From assembly GCF_905475465.1 (NCBI RefSeq), contig NC_062238.1, positions 3,204,501 to 3,268,500 on the forward strand: a stretch of 64,000 bases of DNA. Direction: 5' to 3'. The stretch comes from Pieris napi (lineage: Eukaryota > Arthropoda > Insecta > Lepidoptera > Pieridae). Shown piece by piece: positions 1-9,964 of the stretch (its first letter is position 1; the number at the start of each line of letters is the position of its first letter). The notes beneath the pieces are model-generated. The model had not been told where the DNA came from and did not search any database. It was given only the letters and a program-made list of their open reading frames with translations. The position numbers were made by a program, and so were the translations under genes.

Positions 1-362
1 TTTACCAAAATTATTTACCGTCTTAAAATACCGAACCTTGAAAACCCACATCTTAAAAAAATAAATAATATATCTTTAATGAAACTAGTACTGTTCCCTA
101 TGTTGTAATATCTGATTTAAAACAAAAAGCATATCTCGATTTAGATTACGAGAAATTTGCGGATACAGATTCTCCAAATTAATATGGGTCAACTGAAAAT
201 CCGGCTTCTGGTGACGGCAACTTAAAGTTGAGTTGAGCACTTTTTTAATTATTTAGCGAATGTCTTTGTATTTATTTTTTTATTGCATACGTATATTGTA
301 TAGTTTAATTAAATAAATGTTTAGAATACTAAGTCTAAGCCTAAGATCACAATATTTTTATA

Positions 363-512
363 GAACAAGGGGTAAACGGGCGAGAGGCTTCTCTGATGTT
401 AAGTGATACCGCCGCCCATGGACACTCTCAATGCCAGAAAGGCTCGCGAGTGTGTTGCCGGCCTTTTATGAATTGGTACGCTCTTTTGTTGAAGGGCCGA
501 AGTTGAATTAGA
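363..512 (-). repeat. 3' end fragment of a non-LTR retrotransposon
   Basis: This stretch closely matches the 3' terminal part of the LINE at 58283-59565, in the same minus orientation. Shared landmarks are the string GATACCGCCGCCCATGGACA and the following GTTGCCGGCC. Only about 150 bp remain and no open frame survives, so it is a dead 5'-truncated copy. Confidence 0.8.
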
Positions 513-659
513 ATGTACAAAATATTTATATATATATTACTGCCGGATTAGAAAACAGATCCCCTAATATTTTTTATAAACCTAATGTATTAAAAAGATG
601 ATTATTAAAATAGAAATCGATTGAATTCAAACAATTCAATGGAAAATTAGAAGCATTTC

Positions 660-745
660 CTATATAATTTATTGTTTGACGTTCATAAGTGTAGATTTTG
701 TTACCTATATGTATAAATGATTTTTGAATTTCGAATTTAAGGAAA
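660..745 (+). repeat. Dispersed repeat tail (GACGTTCATAAGTGTA family)
   Basis: The motif GACGTTCATAAGTGTA followed by TTACCTATATG and a TAAA/TTTTGAATTT run recurs at about 1895-1960 in the same orientation and at about 2035-2080 bp past 20 kb (22035-22080) inverted. This looks like the shared 3' tail of a LINE or SINE family, judged only from the internal recurrence. Confidence 0.5.
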
Positions 746-1894
746 AGCATAAAAAGAGTCGAGTGATTCTTGTTCTAATAAAGCAAAGCTAGAGTTTTAT
801 CGTAATTATCAATACTATATTACTCGGCGTAGAACGCACAGAACAAATAAATATACTTACACAAAACCGGGGTTATATCTGAAGTCCCAAAACCCTAGAA
901 TGGGGCAAACCCATTTCTGGGTCTGCATTCATCATTCGCGGAGGGATCAGAAAGTCCCACAGACAATTATTTTATGAATAAGACAAGGCATTTTATTTAC
1001 TAGTGGATAAAATTACTTAATAGGATTTTTCAATAATCTGTAAATATTTTGTGTCAATATCGATTCAAAATTTCATTTTTATTTGGCAGTTCATTAACCC
1101 CACTGAATCCGCCCATGATATCATCCTAGTATTTTTAACAATTAACTTATAGCACGAGGGTTTTTAATTATCCAAGCCATGGTAAAATATAGTAAATAGG
1201 TATAGCCTTATAAATGTATTATTTCTTGATAAAAAGGATAAATAGCTTGGACTTGGACATCAATAGTAGACTTAAATTTAATAAATATCCCTTAATATAA
1301 AATCGATAAACAGAAATTTTTATGTTCTGATCAACGTAGATATTAATTGAAACTAACATATATAAATGTAGATCAGCATAGTTTAATATTACCGCATAGG
1401 TAGTGTATGTCCCATAGCGTAGGACCTGGAGGGATCGAGTTCAATTACCGACGAAACAATAACATGCAGAATGATCGTTACGTTTGATTATTTAGCGGCC
1501 TTTGACCCTACACATGCATATTTTAACTCTATTCAATATATCTTAATTATTTATTTCCGAAACTCTATTCCGAGTATTATAGTTATTGTATTTATATTTG
1601 TTTACCTACCAAGTGAAATCATATTTCTTTGTAAAAAATAGGTGTACCTAGATAGTTGAAGTCACTACGCATCCATTAAATTTTCTCTAAAGTAATATTA
1701 AATAATGATGATGATGAACTATGAACTGTGGCTCCGATATATCAAAGACCAAAACGTTTTTACGATACATTCTGTGCATACGTTTCTGACCCTTAATGTA
1801 CATAAATACCATAACACAGCTAGGCACTTCTTACCCGCTCTACGCCCTTGACTTGCGAACTGTTAGTAAATGTAAATTTACAATTAATTTAACT

Positions 1895-1960
1895 TCTTTC
1901 TGACAATTCATAAGTGTACTTGTTTACCTACATGAATAAAGATATTTAGAGTTTGAGTTT
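1895..1960 (+). repeat. Second copy of the GACGTTCATAAGTGTA repeat tail
   Basis: It carries CTGACAATTCATAAGTGTAC, then TTTACCTACATGAATAAA and a TTTGAGTTTGA run. This is the same layout as the copy near 660-745, with several substitutions, so the two are old members of one family. Confidence 0.5.
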
Positions 1961-2232
1961 GAACTACGACTAAACTACGATTGGATAACTTAATCTTTAC
2001 TAAAGCGCTTAAGTAATCGTTTATCCGGATTTAATAGTTATTTATGTAAGTTCATTTTACAATATTATATATTATACAATATATACATATTATACATTAA
2101 AACCACAACAAAAAATTACATGACCCCATAAAAGTTGGTATTTTAAATACAATACATATTATTATAAACTTTTTATGGAATTATATTAGCTTACATACTT
2201 GCAAAAACTAAATAAATAGGCAAAGTACTTAC

Positions 2233-2536
2233 GGAACGCAGCCAGACCAGCACCGAAGGCAAGCTGATGATGAGGCATCAGTATAGGACGAGGACACAAA
2301 GGTAAGGGAGCTTGGGGCCACTGCGGTCTTTGAGTATCCACTTCCCCTATTTCCAAATCCGAGGAGGATTCACTCTCATGTGATTCAGTTCTCTGTGGTC
2401 GATTTCGATCATTATCTGTGGAATTATCCTCTAGATGACCATAAATACGCGCGAAAAATTTTCTCGGTGACGACGGTCTCGGTGCTTTTATGGTTGTGTC
2501 TTTTGGAACATCGTGCTTTTCGGGTACTTTTTCCAT
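2233..2536 (-). CDS. First coding exon of an unrecognised gene (partial)
   Basis: The ATG at 2536 opens 101 codons that end in a consensus splice donor (GTAAGT, reading down from 2232), leaving one base of the next codon. The 15 codons read beyond it are intron. The peptide begins MEKVPEKHD and contains a basic/aromatic block (SPRKFFARIYGHLE, about residues 24-37). A serine-rich acidic stretch follows (ESESSSDLEIGEVD, about 54-67), then a proline-rich segment with HHQLAFGAGLAAF at the end. There is no signal peptide or membrane segment. The layout resembles the low-complexity N-terminus of a nuclear regulator, but no DNA-binding domain is present here and I do not recognise the family. The gene lies head to head, about 720 bp away, with the secreted-protein gene at 3259. 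Later exons must lie to the left; I found none convincing in 1-2185. Confidence 0.6.
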
Positions 2537-2805
2537 TTTAAATTTTCATTAGGACACTGTTATTAAAATATAATGACTGCAATTTTTTATACGCGGTGTC
2601 CGACGTACTTTTTAAATTTTTGTTTCGTGTAATTATGCGTGTTATCCCGACGCAGAGAGCACGTGCATTAAAGTTTGTCAGGTGCGCATCCCTTAGGAGC
2701 CTAACTCCGCCCTCTGCACCCCTTACGGAAATGGGATCGTGGAAAGGGTGAAAATCGACCAATGAGAGGGCCTTTCAGCGTCGTGCTCCATCCCATTAGG
2801 CGTGA

Positions 2806-2813
2806 TTTTTATA
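2806..2813 (-). promoter_or_regulatory. TATA box for the minus-strand exon at 2233-2536
   Basis: Read on the minus strand the sequence is GTATAAAAATCAC, a good TATA box about 270 bp upstream of the ATG at 2536. A start site 25-30 bp downstream (about 2780) would give a leader of about 240 nt. The stretch 2630-2800 is much richer in GC than its surroundings and contains CCAAT on the plus strand at about 2759, which fits a promoter. Confidence 0.45.
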
Positions 2814-3258
2814 CATCTTTGTTGTGAGATTAGTTTATTTTTCAGAAGAATAAACATATATTACACTCTGAAAATTTTAAAGATTTTATATGAAATATCA
2901 GAATGATTGGTGATAATTAAAATTAGATAATGGGTGGGTTACCTGATCGGTTAAACAAAATATGCACTTTAAATAAAAAAAGTCTTTTTTAATATTGGGT
3001 ACTCATCTGTTATTAATGTATACACACAAATACTCTAATATACCTTGAAACAGTATTTCTCTTATAATTAACGTAACGTCTTTAAATTTTAGTGTCAGTT
3101 TTTTGAGTTTACAATCTGTAGGTTATATTTTGACTTTTAGTAAAAAAATATTTGACATGAATTTGTATTGACATAGTATTGGCAAGTAATGTATGACATA
3201 TTTGTATCGAGGCTTACTTAAAATTATCAATATTAAATCGAAATCTATAAATTGGAAT

Positions 3259-4130
3259 ATGAATAAAAATATGTTCGGATCTACGGTGACATGGATGATG
3301 GTGCTTTTATTTTTTCATTTAACATTCAGTCATACCATTCCGTTAAATAGATATTTTTATCAGAATAACAAAAATGGTAACTATCAGTCATATTAAATAA
3401 CGATTTTAATTAATCTAGTTAGCTACGTATTTATTACCACGTTGCATATTGTTACATGTTATGCAACACGTAAATAGGGTACTAAAATCACTACGTTTTT
3501 TACGCTAAGTACGATTTTGAATCTTACGCTGAGATTACAGTAGATAAAAGTGTAATCTCAGCTCAGCTAAATATCTAGGTTGTTTTTAGTAATCATACCT
3601 AGTTTCTCGTTTCAGGAAGTGGTAACATACGCGTATGCAAAGGTAGTATAATTGAAAGAAGCAAGAAAATGGTAGCCAACCTAGAAAGTGCAATCCGAAA
3701 AATAAAAGACACAACCCATGAGTTCGGTAAAAATATTTCAGCCAGATGCTTTTTAAACGATGAAGATCGTAAGCAATATGAACAATTAGTTATCAGGAAG
3801 AAGTATCCATACTTGGACTTTAAGGATTTAGAAATGAAATTAAACCCCACGAATAAACACGTTAGGCATAATGAAGCTGTTCACGAAATATCTTCTTTCA
3901 ATGAGGCGAACGCTTGTGAAGCGAATGACGAATCAATTAGCGTGGAAATATTCAACAGAGGGCTTTCTGGAGTCTCCATACCTAACAAGAACACGGGACC
4001 TTTCGAATTCTCTATTAAAAACGTGAAGGAAGTAGAAAGTTTAAGCGGAAAAACCTCTGAGTCAGTTTTAGATACCTTGAAGATAGATATTGATGAATAT
4101 TTAAAACGTAAAGGCTTTGATCTTACTTAG
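3259..4130 (+). CDS. Unrecognised secreted protein, two exons
   Basis: Exon 1 runs 3259-3376 and ends at the donor GTAACT. Exon 2 runs 3616-4130 after TTTCAG. The phase-1 join keeps the frame and gives about 210 residues. The start at 3259 is chosen because MNKNMFGSTVTWMMVLLFFHLTFSH then reads as a classical signal peptide; 3271 is an alternative, and an in-frame ATG at 3193 would bury the signal. The mature part is hydrophilic, charged and mostly helix-like, with few cysteines (in VCKG, RCFL and ACEA), no second membrane segment and no domain I know. It ends KRKGFDLT. AATAAA follows the stop at once. A secreted insect-specific protein is the safest description. Whether it is transcribed is unknown; the matching phase, signal peptide and poly(A) signal argue that it is real. 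Confidence 0.65.
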
Positions 4131-4132
4131 GG

Positions 4133-4138
4133 AATAAA
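4133..4138 (+). terminator. Polyadenylation signal AATAAA
   Basis: AATAAA lies two bases after the TAG of the secreted-protein gene, followed by a T-rich stretch. It implies a very short 3' untranslated region. Confidence 0.5.
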
Positions 4139-5525
4139 ACAAAATAGTTTATTTTTTTAAATTTGTTATGAATTTATAGATCTATATGCATAGTCGCTAT
4201 GGAGAAAACTTAATACTTTTTTATTTATGCTACCTACCAGTACAGTGCATAAAAGTACAACAAGAAACAAAACATGACACTCTTGTTTATTAGACCAGTG
4301 CAGATAGCCTTTAAAATAAATAAAAAGTGAAAAAAATTACAGTAGGATGAAACCCATTAGAAAAGCAGGGGAATATGATCAAAATGAAAGGAAAAATAAA
4401 TTACGGTCGATCTGAGGTCGGGAAGGGGTAGGGGGGGGAGTTTTAAGGGTAAAAAACGGTTTATCTCGATTTCCGGCAAAACTACAAGTCCTACCGAAGA
4501 AAGTTAAATGGCAAAGTTGTAGGTAATAAAAAGATCTAAAACTTTTGTATTCACACATTTTTCACATAACGTCAAAATTTATGTGAAAAATTCAAAAAAC
4601 CAAGTTTTTGGTTTTTTATTTTTATCTTTAACAAAAATATATTTTTTTTTACGAAATTTGGTGAAAACTTACCTTTCTATGTCCCAAATACACTGTAATT
4701 TATTTGATTAAAAATATTTATTTGTTCACCTTATTTTGAATTAATATCGAAAAAACACCCTAATTTTCAATCGAAAATTCTGACGTCAAAATTTCAGCTT
4801 TTTTCAAAAAGTTGGTGTGCTTTCAGTTCGTTGAAATCTCTACTTTCCTATGGTAAAAAAATATATATATATTACCATAGTAAATCTTCTCAGAAAACGC
4901 AAAAAATCGTATGCAGTAACGCCCAGACTTGTCATCCCCTTCCCTACTTCTCTATAAATCTTCTTTAAATTATAATCAGATGCCTATTTATTACTATTTT
5001 AAGATAACTTATATATACCTGAGTGACCTAAAAAAAAATTTAGCCTTTAGATGGGCTAAAATTTTCGTATTTCATAGAGAAGTAAGGAAGGGGATGACAG
5101 GTCTGGGCGTTACTGCATACGATTTTTTGCGTTTTCTGAGAAGATTTACTATGGTAATATATATATATTTTTTTACCATAGGAAAGTAGAGATTTCAAGG
5201 AACTGAAAGCACACCAACTTTTTGAAAAAAGCTAAAATTTTGACGTCAGAATTTTCGATTGAAAATTAGGGTGTTTTTTCGATATTAATTCAAAATAAGG
5301 TGAACAAATAAATATTTTTAATCAAATAAATTACAGTGTATTTGGAACATAGAAAGGTAAGTTTTCACTAAATTTCGTAAAAAAAAATATATTTTTGTTA
5401 AAGATTTTTTTTTTTTTTTTTTTTATAAGTCTTTATCTTGCAATCAGTCAGCTAGACTATGAGCAGATGTGTTGAGAGCTGTTAGGCGTTCAAAGCAAAA
5501 TCTCCATCGAGATTGCTCCTCTCTT

Positions 5526-8207
5526 TCAACCGTGTCTATCAAGACTTAGGATTTGTCGCCTTTTAAGCCTATTTATTAGGTCCGGTATGGTTAGTTGCGT
5601 GGCAAGCTTATTAGGATGCATTTCTAGCCTTTTTTTGTATTTCATACTCCAGGTCTTGATCTCCTCTTTGACAGTCCTGATTTTGAGGTGCTCATGAATT
5701 TCCGATGTTTTTATAAACCACGGACAGTTGGATATTTGTTTCAAAATGTAATTTTGAACCCTCTGTATGATACTTATGTTAGAGTCACACGCCGAACCCC
5801 ATAGTTGAATCCCGTATGTCCAAATTGGTTTCAAGAGCATTTCGTAGATGAGTAGCTTATTATCTACTGACAGTTTGGAATTTCTGCCAAGAAGCCAGTA
5901 GAGTCCTCTGTATTTCAGGTTGATTTCTTCTCTCTTCTTCTGTATGTGTTGTTTCCATACGAGTCTCCTATCAAGGTGTATTCCCAAGTATTTTACACAG
6001 TTTTCTTGCGGAAGTTGTTGATTGCACAGAGTTACTGGTGGACAGTCTCCTCTACGGAGAGTGAAGGTTACATGAACAGATTTTGTCACACTAGTTTTTA
6101 TTCTCCACTTTGAAAGCCAGGTTTCAATTTCTTGCAATCCAGTCTGTAGGAAGTCTGAAGCTTCGATTGGGCTATTACTACATGCCAGTACAGCAGTATC
6201 GTCTGCGAATGTTGCTAATGTGACGTGTTCGCTTTGTGGTAAGTCACATGTGTAAATGGTATATAAGACTGGGCCCAGGACAGACCCCTGCGGTACTCCA
6301 GCTTTGATTGAGTGAAATGGCGATGTACAATCTTCTTCTCTTACTTGAAATATTCTTTCTGTTAGATAAGATTTAATGATGGGGAAGAATGTACAGGGTA
6401 GAAGAGTTTTTACTTTATACAAGAGACCTTTGTGCCATACTCTATCAAACGCCTGCTGCACGTCTAGGAAGGCAGAGGAGCAGTACTCCTTTCTCTCTAG
6501 TGCCTTCCTTATTACAGAGCAGATTCTATGGACTTGTTCCACAGTGCCATGCTGCTGGCGAAAACCAAACTGGTGGTCCGGGATTATGGCTCTTTGATGA
6601 ATCTCCTCCAATAATCTGTGCTGTAGGACTGACTCAAAAAGTTTTGAAGTTACGGTTAGCAGACTAATCGGCCTGTAAGAGCTAAGTTCGTTCACTGGCT
6701 TCCCTACTTTAGGTATCATAATTACTTGTGAGACTCTCCACAGCGATGGAAAGTGTCCAGTTCTTATTATGCCATTAAATAAGATGGTAAGAAAAACTAT
6801 GCCTTTTTTGGGAAGTTCCTTCAAGACTTTTTTGTCTATTAAATCAAACCCGGGAGCCTTTTTGTCCTCCAATTTTGAGATTGTTGCGACGACTTCTTTC
6901 GGCGTTGTAGGCCTAATCGGCAAATCAAGCTGGAAGTCTTGACTTAAGACCGAATCTATGAAGGAATCATCAGTGTCTGGGTCAGCTTCATTAGGCGTGA
7001 ATACTTTTGCTAAGTGAACAGCGAAGGCATCAGCTTTTTCTTGTTTTGTCTTTGCCCAAGTGTTATTCTGCAATCGTAACGGCGGTTTGGGATCTATCGG
7101 TCTATTATAGTTCTTACAAGCTCGCCATAGAGAGTAGTTTGTAGCATTTGTTGCAGTTAAGGAATCTAGATAACATTCCATAGTTTTGTCCCTTGCATTT
7201 TTTATGGCAAGTTTAAGATCCTTGACTGCTTTGTTAAGAGCTCTTTTATCTACTGAAAGCCTGCTAGTGTGCCATACTCTTCGCAGTCTTCTTTTGTTCA
7301 GAATCAGTTCTTTTATTTCAAACGATATCTTATTTTGCCGTGGCCTGTTATTCAAGTGCTCTGGAGAGGTTTTCCAGCAGGCAGCTTGAACTGTTGTGGT
7401 GAAATGCTTTGTAGCTTCTTCGATATCCTCTTCTGTTTTAAGTGCTATTTTTAGGCTTAGATCTGTGTCAACTATTTCCCGGAAGCTATCCCAGTCTGTG
7501 TATTTGTTGTACAATGTTTGCCGAGCTTCTTTCTTAAGAATTGTGGTGCTCACTGTCAATATTACAGGAACATGGTTAGATGAGCTATCGAGGCATGACT
7601 CAACATTGAAGAAAAGTCGAGACAGCCCTGTTGTGATGAAGAAGTCTAGAACGTCTGGCAGTCTGTTCTGGTCTGTGGGCCAGTGTGTTGGTTCCGGAGT
7701 TGAGACAGTAGTTAGGAACTGTTTGTCTACACTTTTCTTCAGCTCCCTTCCACGTGTAGTTATTAATCTAGAGCCCCAGTGCGAATGCTTCGCATTCCAG
7801 TCACCCCCAGCAATAAATCTGTATCCCAAGCTTACAAAGTAGTCGGAAAACTGTGCTTCACTTATTTTATGTTTTGGGGGACAATAAATTGATGATATAT
7901 TAAAGTCTCCATTTCTGTCACTGACTGCTACTGTGGTAGCCTGGATATGTTCGGTACAGTAGTTTGGTAACACATGGTGTATAACAGTGGCTTTAATTAT
8001 TACTGCTGTCCCGCCGTGAGCTGTACCGTCTGGATGATTTGTGGAATAGATCTTATATCCTTTAATTCTTATCGAGCTGCTGGTTGTCATATGTGTCTCT
8101 GAAATTAGGAGAATGTCTAGACTATGAAGACTGATCAATATTTCCACTTCATCGATGTTGGGTGCCAAGCCATTGATGTTCCATGTAGCTATTTTTAGTG
8201 CAGTCAT
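5526..8207 (-). CDS. LINE ORF2: endonuclease and reverse transcriptase
   Basis: The protein has 893 residues. An apurinic/apyrimidinic-type endonuclease fills about residues 1-230, with KIATWNINGL at the start, LISETHM, GGDWNAKHSHWGS and a DFFIT/SSNHVPV end matching the family's catalytic blocks. The reverse transcriptase spans about 440-720, including APGFD, YRPISLL, AFLDVQQAFD, GVPQGSVLGP and the catalytic FADD near residue 668. A thumb-like C-terminal region follows, and there is no RNase H, as in jockey-clade elements. It nicks target DNA and copies the element RNA into the break. Its ATG overlaps the ORF1 stop in the string ATGA, which suggests translation by termination and re-initiation. 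No stop or frameshift is seen. Confidence 0.93.
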   Translation of the reverse strand: MTALKIATWNINGLAPNIDEVEILISLHSLDILLISETHMTTSSSIRIKGYKIYSTNHPDGTAHGGTAVIIKATVIHHVLPNYCTEHIQATTVAVSDRNGDFNISSIYCPPKHKISEAQFSDYFVSLGYRFIAGGDWNAKHSHWGSRLITTRGRELKKSVDKQFLTTVSTPEPTHWPTDQNRLPDVLDFFITTGLSRLFFNVESCLDSSSNHVPVILTVSTTILKKEARQTLYNKYTDWDSFREIVDTDLSLKIALKTEEDIEEATKHFTTTVQAACWKTSPEHLNNRPRQNKISFEIKELILNKRRLRRVWHTSRLSVDKRALNKAVKDLKLAIKNARDKTMECYLDSLTATNATNYSLWRACKNYNRPIDPKPPLRLQNNTWAKTKQEKADAFAVHLAKVFTPNEADPDTDDSFIDSVLSQDFQLDLPIRPTTPKEVVATISKLEDKKAPGFDLIDKKVLKELPKKGIVFLTILFNGIIRTGHFPSLWRVSQVIMIPKVGKPVNELSSYRPISLLTVTSKLFESVLQHRLLEEIHQRAIIPDHQFGFRQQHGTVEQVHRICSVIRKALERKEYCSSAFLDVQQAFDRVWHKGLLYKVKTLLPCTFFPIIKSYLTERIFQVREEDCTSPFHSIKAGVPQGSVLGPVLYTIYTCDLPQSEHVTLATFADDTAVLACSNSPIEASDFLQTGLQEIETWLSKWRIKTSVTKSVHVTFTLRRGDCPPVTLCNQQLPQENCVKYLGIHLDRRLVWKQHIQKKREEINLKYRGLYWLLGRNSKLSVDNKLLIYEMLLKPIWTYGIQLWGSACDSNISIIQRVQNYILKQISNCPWFIKTSEIHEHLKIRTVKEEIKTWSMKYKKRLEMHPNKLATQLTIPDLINRLKRRQILSLDRHG

Positions 8208-9529
8208 TTTGTTAACTTAGTGACTAGTACTGCAATGAGTTCAAGTAATGTACTCATTTGCTGTAATACAGTATCAATCTTTTGGGATTGTTGTATAAAC
8301 ATTTGTTCAATGACTTTATAAGAGTCAGGTTGATGGATTGTATTATTTTGATATACCTTAGATCTGGCTGTATCGGCATACAATTTGTGCTCATGTGCTT
8401 TCCTCTGCTCCTGCAGCGGTTCATTTTCCTCTTTATTCTGATTAGCAGAGGTTTTATTATCAGTTTCTTCCTTATCTTTTTGAGGTTTATACTCAAATTG
8501 CTTATGTTTACGAGGTAAGTGTTGCGTGGTTTTCCTTGATAGGATTTCCTTGTAAACCTCACAGCCTTTATAATTTGCTGGGTGGGGTCCTAAACACAAC
8601 GCACATAAAGCAGGTGTATTACGATCCACTTTTGTGCATTCCGAAGTTTTGTGCGGTCCAGCACACTTGACACAGCGATATGGTTTCATACAATAGTTTT
8701 TAGTATGTCCATATTGCTGACATCTTTGACATTGCACTACAGTGGACCTTTTTCTGGGTTCTTCAATAGTAACAGCTTGATGGTATATAAATCTAATATC
8801 CCTAGAGGCTCGATTATTAGGACCTTGAAGCAAATTTACAAAAAAGGTAGAAGTGGGTTTTTTGTCGGGACCAAATTTGGCATTAATAATCTCGCCTACT
8901 ACTGTGTTGCCACTCTCTTCAATAGCCTCTTTGATAGCAGTAGTAGGAGTAGTGTGGTGAAGATTTCTTATAACGATCCTGTAGCATTTTTGGTCTTTTC
9001 TATTAAAAGTGTGTCCTATTAGTCCATGTTCTCGTATAACAGTTATTACCTTCTTGTATATCTCCAGGTTCACTGATAAAACTTTAAGTTGGTTTCTGCT
9101 AATAATCTTATAAGAGAAATTAGATCTATCTGTTGCAGTTTCTAGGAGTTCAGTGAGCTTATGAACATCCTCAATTCCGTACAAGATTATAGGGGGAGGT
9201 TTATTAGGTTTCTTGTCTTTTGCATCTCTCGCCCTATATTCCGGTTGATCTATGGGAAGTCCGCTAAAGCTATTTGTTGTTTTTATTAATTCGGGAGAAG
9301 GTGTGGAGGATAATTTTCTTTTTTTTGGATGGCGTAACATGGGTACTCTTTGCCAGTCTGGTGGTTTTGATATGTGGGAGCACTGGGTGACTATTTCTAA
9401 ATCTGATTGCTGCATTTCAGCGTCCAGCTGAGAGGAGCTTTCTTTGGTGTGGGTGTTTGGTATGTTGCTCAGAGACATACTTTTTGCCTGGCCTTTGGTA
9501 AATAATCCTGGCTGAAAGGCCTGCTGCAC
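8204..9529 (-). CDS. LINE ORF1: gag-like nucleic-acid-binding protein
   Basis: The protein has 441 residues. A polar N-terminal third is followed by a conserved central region (about 105-260) that looks like an RNA-binding fold plus pre-zinc-knuckle domain. Three cysteine clusters then come at about 265-325: CQRCQQYGHTKNYC, CVKCAGPHKTSEC and CALCLGPHPANYKGC. These are the CCHC-type knuckles of jockey-clade ORF1 proteins, which package the element RNA. The C-terminal part is lysine/glutamate-rich and ends in a leucine-rich, possibly coiled segment. It sits upstream of ORF2 with a 4-bp overlap. Confidence 0.9.
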   Translation of the reverse strand: MQQAFQPGLFTKGQAKSMSLSNIPNTHTKESSSQLDAEMQQSDLEIVTQCSHISKPPDWQRVPMLRHPKKRKLSSTPSPELIKTTNSFSGLPIDQPEYRARDAKDKKPNKPPPIILYGIEDVHKLTELLETATDRSNFSYKIISRNQLKVLSVNLEIYKKVITVIREHGLIGHTFNRKDQKCYRIVIRNLHHTTPTTAIKEAIEESGNTVVGEIINAKFGPDKKPTSTFFVNLLQGPNNRASRDIRFIYHQAVTIEEPRKRSTVVQCQRCQQYGHTKNYCMKPYRCVKCAGPHKTSECTKVDRNTPALCALCLGPHPANYKGCEVYKEILSRKTTQHLPRKHKQFEYKPQKDKEETDNKTSANQNKEENEPLQEQRKAHEHKLYADTARSKVYQNNTIHQPDSYKVIEQMFIQQSQKIDTVLQQMSTLLELIAVLVTKLTK

Positions 9530-9964
9530 TAGTTTCTTCTTGTTTCCATAATTATTCCTATCTTTGTGATATTAGATATGACTCCCAGATTAAAGACATT
9601 TTTTTTAAATATTATTATTATTATATTTTTTTTTTTTTAATATTATTATTATTAAGATAATTTGATAATTTTGTTAAAGATAAAAATAAAAAACCAAAAA
9701 CTTGGTTTTTTGAATTTTTCACATAAATTTTGACGTTATGTGAAAAATGTGTGAATACAAAAGTTTTAGATATTTTTATTACCTACAACTTTGCCATTTA
9801 ACTTTCTTCGGTAGGACTTGTAGTTTTGCCGGAAATCGAGATAAACCGTTTTTTACCCTTAAAACTCCCCCCCCTACCCCTTCCCGACCTCAGATCGGCC
9901 GTAATTTATTTTTCCTTTCATTTTGATCATATTCCCCTGCTTTTCTAATGGGTTTCATCCTACT

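Larger units (their letters stand above)
1..2185. other. AT-rich spacer with repeat relics
   Basis: No complete gene is visible. The stretch holds the LINE and tail relics listed separately. A short coding-like frame at about 82-231 on the plus strand includes a peptide ending DYEKFADTDSPN before a stop, and readable codons continue after that stop. It may be a decayed exon or transposon remnant, and I cannot identify it. The part at 840-960 has a locally higher GC content and may be a decayed repeat. Confidence 0.4.
5406..9668 (-). mobile_element. Full-length jockey-clade LINE
   Basis: A complete non-LTR retrotransposon with ORF1 and ORF2 and a poly(A) tail, seen as poly(T) at about 5406-5424. 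It is flanked by the 13-bp duplication TTTTGTTAAAGAT (5393-5405 and 9669-9681). It sits in the right arm of the fold-back element, and the arm sequence continues exactly across the insertion. The AT-rich 5' leader lies at 9530-9668. Both frames are open, so this is a recent and possibly mobile copy. Confidence 0.9.

Noticed and set aside
2538..2762. 74-codon minus-strand frame upstream of the first exon
   Set aside because: It lies in the proposed 5' leader and promoter, has no motif and is not needed for the gene model.
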